From Lunularia cruciata (lineage: Eukaryota; Streptophyta; Marchantiopsida; Lunulariales; Lunulariaceae), in contig OX419755.1 in the NCBI GenBank assembly GCA_948567375.1, positions 27,285,001 through 27,349,000 on the forward strand: DNA of 64,000 bases, read 5' to 3'. Positions 25,271 to 36,033 of this stretch are shown piece after piece (within the stretch, counting starts at the first letter, position 1; each line of letters opens with the position of its first letter). Below the pieces are notes generated by a model. The model saw only the letters and a program-made list of their open reading frames with translations, was not told where the DNA came from and ran no database searches. The translations under genes and the position numbers were made by a program.

Positions 25271-27086
25271 TACCTTCGAATCAATATAGGTGTACTAGAA
25301 ACAAGACTCAATATGATCCTCATAATTGCAGGAGCCGAACAGTAAGACCACTGGCCAAAGTAGTATATATATATAAGACCAATTCTATATATACATACAA
25401 TGATGCAAGTTGTCCCCCGATTTGAGCAGCGACTTCATTTTTTCTACGCGGTCGTCCTTCGTTTCGTATTTGAGCAGATTTGTTCTTTATAATGATGATT
25501 TGAAGTTAAGCACATCTGTTACCCTAAACTATGGAAAAAGATTTCACGATGCAGATATAAAGTTCTCATATAGATATAGTGAAATATGTAAGATATTGTA
25601 ATTCTCTTCTTTTATTGTCCATAAACGGAATAAGCGTTATGGCCTAATTCAATCTTCAAGATTTTTCAATTCAGACCTGACATCCTCTAATTATTTAGTT
25701 TTTTAGCACCTATACGGAGATATAGGATCGGGTTTTATTTATTTATGTAATTTATATATTAAAATGGAATATGGAATAAGATAAAATGTGATTTATTAGT
25801 TTTCTAATTCATGTATTGAAGAGAATCTGCAGTAAGATAAATACTGTGTGGATGACTAAACTAATCAAAATATAGCGAACTCTTTATCTACCACTCATAT
25901 CTCATAACTTTTCGACTAGCGATCATGTGTCATCAAAATCAAGAAGTATAGCCTTGCTCATTTAAGGGTTCCCCTCCCTTGTTGTCAAGAATGATATTAT
26001 ATATAATGTTTTGTTCATGCGCACTAGAGTGAAGGTGATAGTGCAACCTGGAAATAAAAGTGACAATAATAGGCATTATTGTCGTGCAGTTTAACACAAA
26101 TTTTAAGAAGAAAAGTGTCCTCATGGTGATAGTCTGTTCACAGTGGTATTACGTTGGTTTGACTCTTGTCTGAATTGTGTGCATTTATTTATTTTTCTTT
26201 GAGGTCTTTCATTCTTGCAAGCAAGGTTGTTCATAAATGGACACGTTTTCCTCGGAACGAGACCCCAAGTGAAAATCAACCAACACGGTCCTCATGACCT
26301 TCCTATTGTGCTAAAGGTCGAAGACCAGCTTGGTCAAACGTAAAGGGCAAAAAACTGAATGGTGTGTAGAGTCCAAAATGGAATGAAGTTGAGGGGTATG
26401 CAATTAATGACATTCTTGTTAATTCTTTTTTTCCTTGGCTTACTCCAAATTGGAAGGGCAGTGAAGTGATGATCGGTGATTACACCAAAGGGCCAACCAG
26501 GATAAAGGATAAAAAACACCGTGTAAACAAGAGACATGGACTCCTTGCAGGGGGTCTTCACATCAATCTCACCATGATCATACCAGAAAAACGAGAGTTC
26601 CAATATTGGAGGCACTAGAATCAATTTCTCTAGTTGACAAACCCTGTTCTTAACATGTTTGAAGTCATGCTTTAGGCCCATCATCAAGAGGTGGCAAAAT
26701 GAGTGGCTTAGCCCCTATGGGTCCCTATAGAGACTGCCCTGCTCAATGTTAAGCTATGTATCTTATTCCTCGACATGTTATGGAAGTAATGCTTCCTCTG
26801 CTCTTACAACTACAGTGCTGTCCACTGGTTCTTGCTTGGTCAATGAAGCATCATTCAAGCTTTTAGCTCTCTCAGTTAGGGAGCAAGTAATCTTTGATTA
26901 CACTTATCATACTATAATTTGCTTCCTTGCGTGGATAGAAAGCAAGAATCACTTGGACAAAAAGGCAAGTGTAGTCATTTTGTGAGTGAGGGAATGTGTA
27001 TATGAACTATTATTTCATTCAATAGTAAATCATGTTTACAATTAAACCATCACTGCTTTGAAGGTTTAACATCTGACTTTAACACA

Positions 27087-27225
27087 TATCTTAGGTGCGG
27101 TAGGACAGATTTTTCATATAGACTCTAGTGGAGCTTAGCCCATGTTACCTTTTTTTTCTTTTTTCTCTCTCTTGTACAGCTTGACGGGGTCTTCCCGTCC
27201 TTCGTCTTTCCTACGCGGTCGCCTT
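27087..27225 (+). mobile_element. 5'-truncated 3' tail of the RLE-type retrotransposon
   Basis: This is the longest and best-kept tail. It starts TATCTTAGGTGCGGTAGG, inside the end of the endonuclease ORF as read from the minus strand at 34.2 kb. It then runs through the ORF stop (CTTAGCCC), a pyrimidine tract and CTTGTACAGCTTGACGGGG, ending CTACGCGGTCGCC. A 6-bp hairpin lies at 27,183-27,199 (GACGGG with CCCGTC). No poly(A) follows. Confidence 0.88.
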
Positions 27226-28156
27226 CTCCTACTCTAACACAGCTACAATAGTTTTCTCATTTGGTGCAAGGAATATGTAGAGGTATATGAGCCAAGCAAG
27301 TGGGAGACTTACTCGGGGTCGAGGGCATTATGGGTAGTGATCATCAAGGGGTGGAGAATCTGAAAGATAGGCGGGTTTCTTTCCTGTGATTAATACCGGA
27401 GAGTTAATTAAGAACAAGTTAATCAAGAGGAATGTACATGGAATGCGAGGACCGTGGTTTAAGGAGTGTCACAGATGACGGTTGGGATTGTGTGACGTGG
27501 GGGAAGGGGGAACGTTCGAGGACTGGATCATGCCAACCAGTCCATTGCAGCTCCATGCACCTACCCATGTGGCATTCATCCATGGACCATGGGCTGTATG
27601 ATGGATGAAAGTCGAGGTAAGGGCGCATGAACGATGCTGGATGAGGGACGAGCGGGAGAACTGCGGCATTGATTCACGCTGCGCATTGGACCTATCGCCA
27701 GGCTCCTCCGCCACTTTTCGCCACATCTGTCAGGACTAGTGGGTCCTGTCGGACGAATTCTTCCGCCGCCAGTCGGGCACTCGTTAGCACCAAGCTTTTT
27801 CCCCATTTTTCCCCCTACTTTTATTTTCTTATTACTGCTTTTTTAATAATAAAATGTTTTTCCGCCACCCACCGGCCCAATGTCAACCCATTTCACCGAC
27901 TGTTTCGGCCCGCTGCGTAGAAATGTTTTCTCCCTGCCCTGGGAATAATAATACCTTGCACACATTTAGTCATGTGTAATTTGTTTTCCCTTTATGCTGG
28001 TGGACAAACATGCTCCCACTTCAATGTTTCCCAGTCGCTGGTTCCTTTCATTTAACAAATATTACAAATTCCCACCTGGATTCTGTTCCCCTGTAGGTCA
28101 CAGGGTTATCATATTGCGTGGTTCGTATTTACTACCGTATTTCCTACGCGCTAGAC

Positions 28157-28178
28157 TTGGGTTGGGTTGGGTTGGGTT
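28157..28178. repeat. (TTGGG)n microsatellite
   Basis: Four TTGGG units plus TT. It differs from the plant telomere unit TTTAGGG. Confidence 0.9.
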
Positions 28179-28456
28179 ACAAATGATTTCAGCAATTCAT
28201 GACTCTGAAAACTTTTATCTTCACCAGGAACAATGTTATTTGTGAAGAGACTGGGCTATGATCAGGGAAAATATTTGATATTCTCTTGGCGAATACTTTT
28301 GTGGTTTGAGACCGGACACTCCACGCTTTCAAATATCTCTGCCATGCGCGTGGAAAGGTCAATGGTGGTGGCAGCAACTAGGGTCAGAAATCTAACGATG
28401 GCGGAAGAAGAAACAAGTGGAGGTGGAAATGAATAAAAGATGGAAGGAAGCGTTGC

Positions 28457-28476
28457 GGGGGGGGGGGGGGGGGGGG
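28457..28476. repeat. G20 homopolymer
   Basis: Twenty consecutive G bases lie within a purine-rich stretch. The run can form a G-quadruplex and may also be a place where the assembly is unreliable. Confidence 0.9.
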
Positions 28477-29010
28477 AAGGGGGTTGAAATCAAGCAAGCG
28501 AAAAAACCAAAATCCCTGGAGGAGGGGGGCTTAACATCAGTCATCATGTCAGGTCGATTATTGAAAGTAGTGGAATAATGGTTGGCTGTGCATTTCGGCG
28601 TGTTTGGTGTTTTTCTCCTTTTCCCAGTCAGACTTTTTTTTTCTTTCTTTTTCCCCTCCCTTGATATCTTCCATATCTATAGAAAGGGAACAGGGCCAAG
28701 AGTTGATAAATTCCGAGACCCATATTGATAAATATGGAAAAAAAAAAACATCTGAAATTTTGAAACTTTTGGAAAATCTTTGGACAGGAAAGACTTGAGG
28801 TAGGGAGCAGTTTGACTGTCATCATTATTGTCCCTTTTCCTATTTTCCTTTTCAATACAAAAGATGCGGAACAAAACCCCTGTCTATTTATCCTCTCAAA
28901 TCTGCCCACCCTAGCCAGAAAATCAAGGGAATGACCAATGTGAAATATGATAGGCCACAGCCGCTTTGATCTCTATGTTCTCGGCCTACTTTTTATCAGG
29001 ACAGAAAGGA

Positions 29011-29088
29011 AGGCGACCACAGAGAACACATGAAGGAGAGAAGGACCCGTTGAGCCGTACAAGGAGCGAGACAAAACAGGTAAACGTT
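29011..29088 (-). mobile_element. Decayed 3' tail of the RLE-type retrotransposon
   Basis: Read on the minus strand it contains TTACCTGTTTTGTCTCGC, CTTGTACGGCTCAACGGG and the terminal TGTGGTCGCCTT, in the same order as the other tails. The hairpin motif is largely lost. No poly(A) follows the end. Confidence 0.65.
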
Positions 29089-29198
29089 TTATCAGCAACT
29101 TTCCAATATCTCTACTAAGAAACAAAAGTCTCCGAAAGAAAAATTAGAGGAATTTTTTTGGGCGAGTTTTTTTGAATATCGTGCCGAAGAATAAATAC

Positions 29199-29236
29199 AA
29201 GAAGAAGAAGTAGTAGTAGTAGCAGTAGCAGTAGTC
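29199..29236. repeat. GAA/TAG/CAG trinucleotide run
   Basis: Consecutive GAA, TAG and CAG triplets form a compound microsatellite. Confidence 0.85.
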
Positions 29237-29580
29237 GTATCATCCCGTCAAAGCTGAAACCTACCTTGCCACCTCTCGTCTCGAGCTGGCTGGCATTAAA
29301 TCAAAATGGGCATGAAAGAATGTCCCTCCTATTCCCACAACATGGCACAATGCTCGTGAATGCCCGGCAGGCCAGGATGTCCTCTATATTCTCATCAGTG
29401 ACTTTATATTCTGTATTTTAATACCGGATACTACATTGATGATATTCATCGTGTTTTCCGAGCTCATGTCTCCCTCGTACACGAATTCCAGCGCTAGTAC
29501 TATTCTTCGACATCGAGTGCTGGATACTAACTATCATAGTCTATTTCTCCTCCTCCCTCTACTCTTTAGATTTTTGTAAA

Positions 29581-29602
29581 GAAGAAGAAGAAGAAGAAGA
29601 AG
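29581..29602. repeat. (GAA)n microsatellite
   Basis: Seven consecutive GAA units. Confidence 0.9.
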
Positions 29603-30589
29603 GCGGCTATATTGTTAGACCTCATGAAGGAAATAATACCAAATAAATGATACCGGAAAACAAAATATAGTAGAGGAAAGTCAAACCTCCCGTAGATGTT
29701 AGTTAATTACGTAATTTGAAAATGAAACGAAAATCAATCATGGAAAACCGGGACACCACATGCTTTGAAATTTCTTTTGTAAAGAAATGGGTTGAGGCAT
29801 TTCTTTGTACAAGGTCATATCACCCGATTGTAACGAAATGTTTATCAAGTCCTACCTTAGAATTAGTGATAGGTAATAGTATTTTATTCAAGAGGGTCGC
29901 CTTTTGATTAAAATCATTTATACACTATTCAAGCAGACAATCGAAATAGTAAAATTGCACCTGGAAACTTTCCAACATATCAAAGTAGACTAGTGTATCC
30001 CGTGTCATTATTTTACGCTTCAAATAATAATAAGATTATACCAAAAATAAAAAATCAGAATAGATATTAATGCTCTGCAATCTTTAACTGCCGATGGTTC
30101 GTTTCATCTGTAGAAAGTCGCACAAAATCAGAAATTACATTGACACGAACGAATCTCCTTCTTACACTTGTGGTTGCTCATATCTACAGTTCACTAATAG
30201 ATTCCTCTAGTCAGCAAGGAATAAAGGGCAAAAGATTTCCCAACGAAGATCTACACCACTCCTAGTAAGCTCAGATCAATCCGTCTATAAATGACCCACA
30301 CAAATCTGCGCAAAGAGAAGAATTCTTGTCTTCCCACGGAAAATTAGATCATGAGTAATGGCCAATATGATCTTCGATCCCGAATATCAAGATGATCTTT
30401 GGAGAGATTCGGGTCTTCTCACGTTGAGAAGGAAATGCTCCAAAACACGAGTCATGTGGTCAACATTAGGTAAAACTTTGGACTAGTTTAAAGTATTGTA
30501 TCCACAGGGGAGCTACTTTCTGTACGCATATATGTAAGCTGTAAAAGGGTTTCCAAGAATATGCTGTTCTGCAAGGAGAATCTATGTAG
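29603..30589. other. AT-rich spacer, no gene seen
   Basis: Short frames only (for example 29,716-29,907 plus, 63 codons), with no motif, repeat or RNA gene that I can support. Confidence 0.5.
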
Positions 30590-31640
30590 GGGAGACCGCC
30601 GGCACCCACCGGGGTTACTTCCACAGTCCGGAACAAGCCAGACTTACTTCTCGCTTGACTGCCGCACGATTATGAAAAGTGCATGCCATCACGTCCACAG
30701 AACGCGGATCCCTTAGCCCACAGTTAACCCTGGTTCTGCGCTCGGGAAACCCTACCCTAATCCGCATACGCCGTATTCCCTGCACGAGATCGGCTACCCG
30801 CCAGAAACACACTTCTCCGAGGATCCCTACTTACTAGGATATGATATACGTATCTGGACCCCGTGAATACACCTGGTAGCACGAGGTGTAACTGAGAGAT
30901 AGCACAACCGGCCCACCGCTGTTTTGTAGTCATGACCATTAAAACTTGTGTGGTGCGGTATTTGTATAGAAATTAAAATTACGGATAGAGAGGAATCGTA
31001 GGCTACTGCCTACAAACGGTTTCAGGGGGACAAGGAATGGTAGTGGAGAGATAAACTAAATCAGTCACTATTTTATCTGTATGCTAGAACCAGATAATTG
31101 AGTGGATATACACGAGACGGAGGGACACTTGTATACAGTACGAACGTGGAGGGAAATACAAACTCTAGGCTGTTCAGCTTGAGGGGGCCCGGGCAGGTAC
31201 CGAAGCAGAGTGTGGGACCCGCCATGTGGCAACGCTTGGGAGCTACAAGGAGGCACGCATAACGACTGTCTACACTGTCCGGCTGACCGGTACTAACCTG
31301 CCCGCCGGGAATGATAGGAAGATAGACCGGAGAGTTGCACGGCGCCTCGGCTGCCACGCGGTGATCGTGGGACCTCTCACTGTAAGTGGGCGTGAATAAT
31401 TATTGACTGCGTACTCTTCCATGATTTCATGCTACTTTGACTACCGCACTCGACATCCGGTCGTCCGAGTCCAGTTCCGCCACCCGCGGCATTTGTCTGT
31501 TTCTGTACAGTACCGTTCGTTCGTTCGTTCGTTCTTCTCTTCTATACCTTAGGACACAACATGCTACCGCAGGTGCGCTCCTTCCCTTCAGGTGCTTTCT
31601 CGAATGCTACCCCGGGTAAGGTAAAGGTAACTCAAACGTT
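30590..31640. other. GC-rich block with coding-like composition, unidentified
   Basis: About 1 kb is clearly richer in G and C than its surroundings. Minus-strand frames at 30,615-30,812 (65 codons), 30,757-30,939 and 31,073-31,357 (94 codons) are open and Arg-rich, the first with GLRDPRSVDVMACTF. I do not recognise the family. Possible readings are an organelle-derived insertion, a captured exon or a promoter island; I cannot choose among them by eye. No complete gene structure is visible. Confidence 0.35.
31514..31534. repeat. (CGTT)n microsatellite
   Basis: Five consecutive CGTT units within the GC-rich block. Confidence 0.9.
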
Positions 31641-32140
31641 CGGCGCGCAACGGCAAATGCTGTAACTGGTTCCGGCTCGGGAGATGAGTTCCGTGGAGAA
31701 AAAGCGGGTGAGGTTCCAAAGAATGTTTTTTGATATCCCGAAATGTTCCAAAAGTCCTGAAATGACATAGGAAAGCGCCCGAAATCAGCAAACAGATCCC
31801 GAACTTCCGAAGGAATCGTACCTCATGGGAATCGCGAGCAGGTTCCCGGCGAAGTTTCTCGAGTACAGTACTTGTTCTGCGTTCCCCTCATCTTGGAAGA
31901 AACTCTGTCCTTCTTCATAGGTACACACATCCGCTTACCCTGAAGTCAGTCAGTCCTTCCTTCTACTCGGACTTTGATGGAAGGGCTTGGCCCTCTCCTT
32001 GCAGAAACTTGACTTAAGTACAAGAGGATACAGTACAAGCAGTACATCCCTCTGATTGAAGTCTGGGTGGTTGGTTTGACTGGAGAATAGAAAGTAAAGC
32101 CTTTGGTCTTGGACATAAGTATGTATAATTTGCTCTGTCT

Positions 32141-32270
32141 AAAGTGATTTATAATCAAAACTGGAAAAAATCACCACAAAAGTGATTATAATCACTTTGC
32201 TTGATAAAATATATAAAGGACAAATAATAAAGGAAAAATATAATCACTTTGCTTGATTATAAATCACTTT
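32141..32270. mobile_element. Small MITE-like element with internal perfect palindrome
   Basis: AAAGTGATTTATAATCA at 32,141-32,157 is the exact reverse complement of TGATTATAAATCACTTT at 32,254-32,270. Inside, AAAGTGATTATAATCACTTT at 32,179-32,198 is a perfect 20-bp palindrome, and TAATCACTTTGCTTGAT recurs near 32,190 and 32,241. It is about 130 bp, AT-rich and non-coding, which fits a short non-autonomous DNA element with duplicated termini. Confidence 0.75.
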
Positions 32271-34116
32271 CCTGCTTTCCAGAGTAACCAAATCTATACA
32301 TTATAGAAAATATATATTCATGCATTTAGACGTTAGAGATCTAAAAGGTTACTTTGGTAGGCATGTTGAGGGTAAAGGAGATTGGCCATATCTACAAATC
32401 CAAATTCAAATAGGATAAATGTATTCAGATAAAATAAATTTTAACTTGAATATGAGAAAAAAGATGAAAAAATCAAATAGCGATATTATGAGCATTCAAG
32501 TATCATAATTTACTTAATCTAATACCTTACCAAAAGAGAGAAAACAAATCAGGTTAAGAGAATGCTCAGTGAGGGTGTTATTAAAGTGAATCACATTTCC
32601 AGAAGAAACTCAGTGAAAAACTAGGATAAAGAAAAAAAAATCCTACACAAATATTTCTCCTTAAAACAGACTAGAAATGATATACATAATTATTGATATT
32701 ATGTACTCTGAAATATCCTTTGACTCTGAAACCTTGTAGTATTTTTAAATGAAGTATATGCATTCTCTCTATGACAGTATGAATTAATTTGTAAGACTAT
32801 TACGTGTACACATTTAGTTTTGGAGAGTAGTGGTTTTTCTAGAATGTTAAAGAAATGTAAAACTAGTTGTACTATGGTATATGTTACACAATATATTGAA
32901 ATTCTAGCGAATTAGAAAGCTAAATTTCATATGGAGAGAGAGAAAGAGAATATACAAAGACTAGATTTCAGTTTCCAAAAGTTCATATAATTTAAAATTT
33001 AAACATTTCGCTCCGTATTCCGAGTTGGGAGTATTGAATTTTATACATTTATAACTTTATCCACTAGATAGTATACCCTCAAGGCAGGCAGATTGTACAA
33101 GGGAATAAATCAAAGCTGACTTAGTTGGAGCTCAGAACAACCACCCTTTTTGGCGCTGCTTACCAGACGCTACACTAAATGCACATCAACACGTCATGCA
33201 GTACAGAGTCCGGAATCACAAGCACTACAAATTCACAAGCAATCAACAACAATGGAAGAAGATCATCCCTAACTATGTTATCTCAGCACTTCTTTCGGAG
33301 TAGTAGACACGAACACCGAACACCGAACGGATGAAAAGAAGGAAGAAAAAGAAAGACTGACGAAATCAATGTGATCCAGCAGCAGGAGCATCTGCTGTTG
33401 CAGGATTTGCCAAAAGTCCAATTGAATATATCTTGAACTGATGGTTGTTGTCACATGAGATGGGCAGCAAGTATGAGTTCACGCTTGATTGAAATTCCAG
33501 TAAGCTGGTGATCTGTAGCATCAAGTTTCTACCAACCTGCCTCCTTGTGTCCAGTTGTGTAAACAAATATCCATGTTGTCGATTCATCAGTAGAAGAAGA
33601 TCATGAACAAAACTATCCAGCCATACAGAGAACCACCAGAACTCGTCATCTCATCCACTTTGTCTGGCTATGTCGTGTAAATTATGGTTTTCTTAAATCT
33701 TCTTTATAAAACCCTAAATTGGAGATTAACATTTTCGTATTGGCCGTGTGGATTGTTTACATAGTTAAAGCTAAATACTCTGGTTAACACTACTATTTCC
33801 TCTATTCTATTGAATTTAAAAATACTTGGTCTGTTATTCATCTTAAGACAAAAAGCATTTAAGTTATTTAAATTTAAAAGAGCAGAATCTTGAGGTCAAG
33901 CAAAGTGAATTTTTCCAGTTTTGGTATCAAGTTTAAATTTAAATAGCGGCCAACAAATAGAGTGATGGGCTGTTCTTGTTTTAAAAATTTTTCTTCTTTA
34001 AATTGATTTCTTTACAATAGTTATGAAAAATATTTTTGTATTATTTTCTTGTTATAACTATAAAATTATAAAATGAAGGTTCTATCTTATACCTAATACA
34101 TTGGATAAAGCAGCAA
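32271..34116. other. AT-rich spacer, no gene recognised
   Basis: Very AT-rich apart from 33.1-33.7 kb. There, a 73-codon minus-strand frame (33,366-33,587) has no recognisable motif or splice partner. An AAACCCTAA motif at 33,709-33,717 has no gene beside it. Confidence 0.45.
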
Positions 34117-34197
34117 GAGGCGACCGCGTAGGAAAAACGAAGGATGGGAAGATCACATCAAGCCATACAAGGGAGAGACAAAAAAGGTAACATGGGG
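34117..34197 (-). other. 3' UTR of the retrotransposon
   Basis: Only about 80 bp lie between the endonuclease stop (GTGGCTTAG on the minus strand) and the terminal GCGGTCGCC. The segment holds a pyrimidine-rich tract and, at 34,143-34,159, the hairpin motif with one mismatched pair. No poly(A) or simple tail follows. The same sequence defines the five scattered tails in this window. Confidence 0.75.
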
Positions 34198-35630
34198 CTA
34201 AGCCACAATACAGTCTATATGAGAAATCTGCCCTACCGCACCTAAGATATCCGAGCTATGCAAGTCGTACGGTCTACACACAATTGGAGCATCTGAAGAA
34301 ACATCACCTAATGTGATTGCTCTCCTATAGATTGCACCAGCCACTGCCCTCTGTAGAGCAATGGACACACGCTGTCTAAAATATGCTACAAAGTATGAAA
34401 GTGAGAGTGGTACCCCCTGACGCCTAACATGATAAGCTCTCGCGCACTCCTTGACAAATGTGTCAAATGCCGTGTCCATCGCTCCATATAACTCCAAGGC
34501 TAGAGGAACAAAGAGGTGACCTTGCTGCATGCCACTATACTTGGAGACCTTGCGACCTGCTGCTGCACTCGCCGCCCATCCAAGGGGATGGGTAATCACT
34601 CCCTCCAAAACTGTATCCCATGTAGGGTCCGTCACCACGACATCCGCTACTATCACATGATCATCTCGGACCAAGTATAAGTCTGCCCTAACACGTGTCA
34701 TCTTCAAAGCATACGAACGCTCTCTCCAAGCCAAGTATCCACTCTCTTGTGCCATAGCAAACACTATGTCCCTAATGGCATCATGGGTAGCTATCCTCTG
34801 TCCTCCAAAAGGACACAGTGTCATGTGGACCATTGCTGTAACTAGTGTAGAACCACACTCACAAGTGAGTAATGAAGATGCAGATGGGTGGACCAAACCT
34901 AAGCAAAACCTCATCGCTGTAGAGAAAGTAATTGGTGCGAGTCGGAATGCCCTAATGCACAATCGAGCTAGGATCCAAGAGCCTGCACCCTTGCCGGAGC
35001 AAGAACAAAGATGTGCTCAAGTAGCCTGAGGCATGGATGAGTCGACTAAGAGAGAATGTAACATATGCTCACATTGTCGCTCCATCAAGGAAGACTGTAA
35101 ACCTCTAGTCCAATCTGACAATAGTGAAGCAAAAAGGTGGAAAATCCTCTCGTGCTCGAGGGGATAGACTATCTCTCGTCTGCCGCAATAACACCTGGAG
35201 AGAATAGGATCCTCCCTCCACCTCTATCACATAAGTCTCCAAAAATGGCCTATCAACAATCATAAAACGGGAGGAAAGTAGGGGTGCCAAGAGAGCACAA
35301 CTATCCAAAAATGTTATAGGTGCCGTCTCCTCCATAGAAAGCAAGCCAACCCCACCACATGAGATCGGCAGAGCCGTCTGTCTACGTGCCAAATCCCCTA
35401 TCACACACTCAAAAGTCCTTGGTCCAATAATATCACCAAAGACTCCCATAATCCTCTTGTCAAAAGTTCCCAAACGTGATAGGAAGGACGGTGAGGGGGG
35501 AATTGTACGGATGAGGTAGGATGATCAACAAGCAATACTGGAAGAGAGTATACCAAATGCCACCTACGGATCTCCTAATAATGGAAGGTCATCCATATGG
35601 AAGAGAGGGAGAGACCGGAGATGATATCTA
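34198..35630 (-). pseudogene. Retrotransposon ORF, 3' half: RT thumb/linker, CCHC-like knuckle and restriction-like endonuclease
   Basis: Reading leftwards, 35,630-35,474 gives PLLGDP, then VAFGILSS and PPSPSFLSRLGTFDKRIM, with in-frame stops. 35,473-35,105 gives GDIIGPRTFECVIGDLARR and GGVGLLSMEE, as in post-RT linkers. About 35,040-34,198 is open: a basic helix region, then a knuckle (CECGS, then MVHMTLC, then GGQRIATHDAIRD). It ends in a PD-(D/E)XK-like nuclease with RADLYLVRD, VIVADVVVTD, RKVSKYSG and FVPLALELYG. R2-type elements use this nuclease to nick target DNA for reverse transcription. The assignment rests on motif order, not on alignment scores. Confidence 0.78.
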
Positions 35631-36033
35631 TTTTTTCTGAGGGTTCTCTAGCACGTAGCATTCAAGTGAATAGTCAATTCTCTTCGTTTTTCAATTTCTG
35701 TTCCATTGGCACCTAGATTTAAGACTATGGAGAATGGAGTAGAAAGTTATGAGAATGTTTAGTTTTTTTAGAGTTTAGAGTGATCATTATACATTGAGAG
35801 TGATGGGTTGTGAATTTTCATTTCCAATCTCTTGGTTTTTATGATTAAGTTCCATGGGAATTTAGTTTGAAAACTTTGGAGATGGAAATTGAAAGTTATG
35901 AAAGTTATAGATTTTAGGGTTTGGAGAGATTGTTTTCTTATGTGAGTTGGGATGTTAGGGGTTGTGGTTTTGCAGATATGGGGAGATATGGAGAGGAGCA
36001 GCATGTGTTACTATCATTATTCTTGTGCTAGCC

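Larger units (their letters stand above)
21830..27086. other. No recognisable gene
   Basis: The stretch is AT-rich with scattered short ORFs. The longest, 26,334-26,687 on the minus strand (117 codons), has hydrophobic and basic stretches but matches no family I know and has no supporting splice context. Repeats and a hairpin inside the stretch are listed separately. Confidence 0.45.
27226..29010. other. No recognisable gene; simple-sequence rich
   Basis: 27.3-28.1 kb is GC-richer and has overlapping short ORFs on both strands without recognisable motifs. 28.1-29.0 kb contains a (TTGGG)n run, a G20 run and T- or A-rich tracts. No RNA gene is seen. Confidence 0.45.

Noticed and set aside
26334-26687. 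117-codon minus-strand ORF as a gene
   Set aside because: No family signature, no start context and no flanking exons in phase were found by eye.
28157-28178. (TTGGG)n as interstitial telomere repeat
   Set aside because: The unit is not TTTAGGG and the run is only 22 bp.
34766-35029. Plus-strand ORF across the endonuclease region
   Set aside because: It is the antisense shadow of the retrotransposon ORF, which has family motifs on the minus strand.
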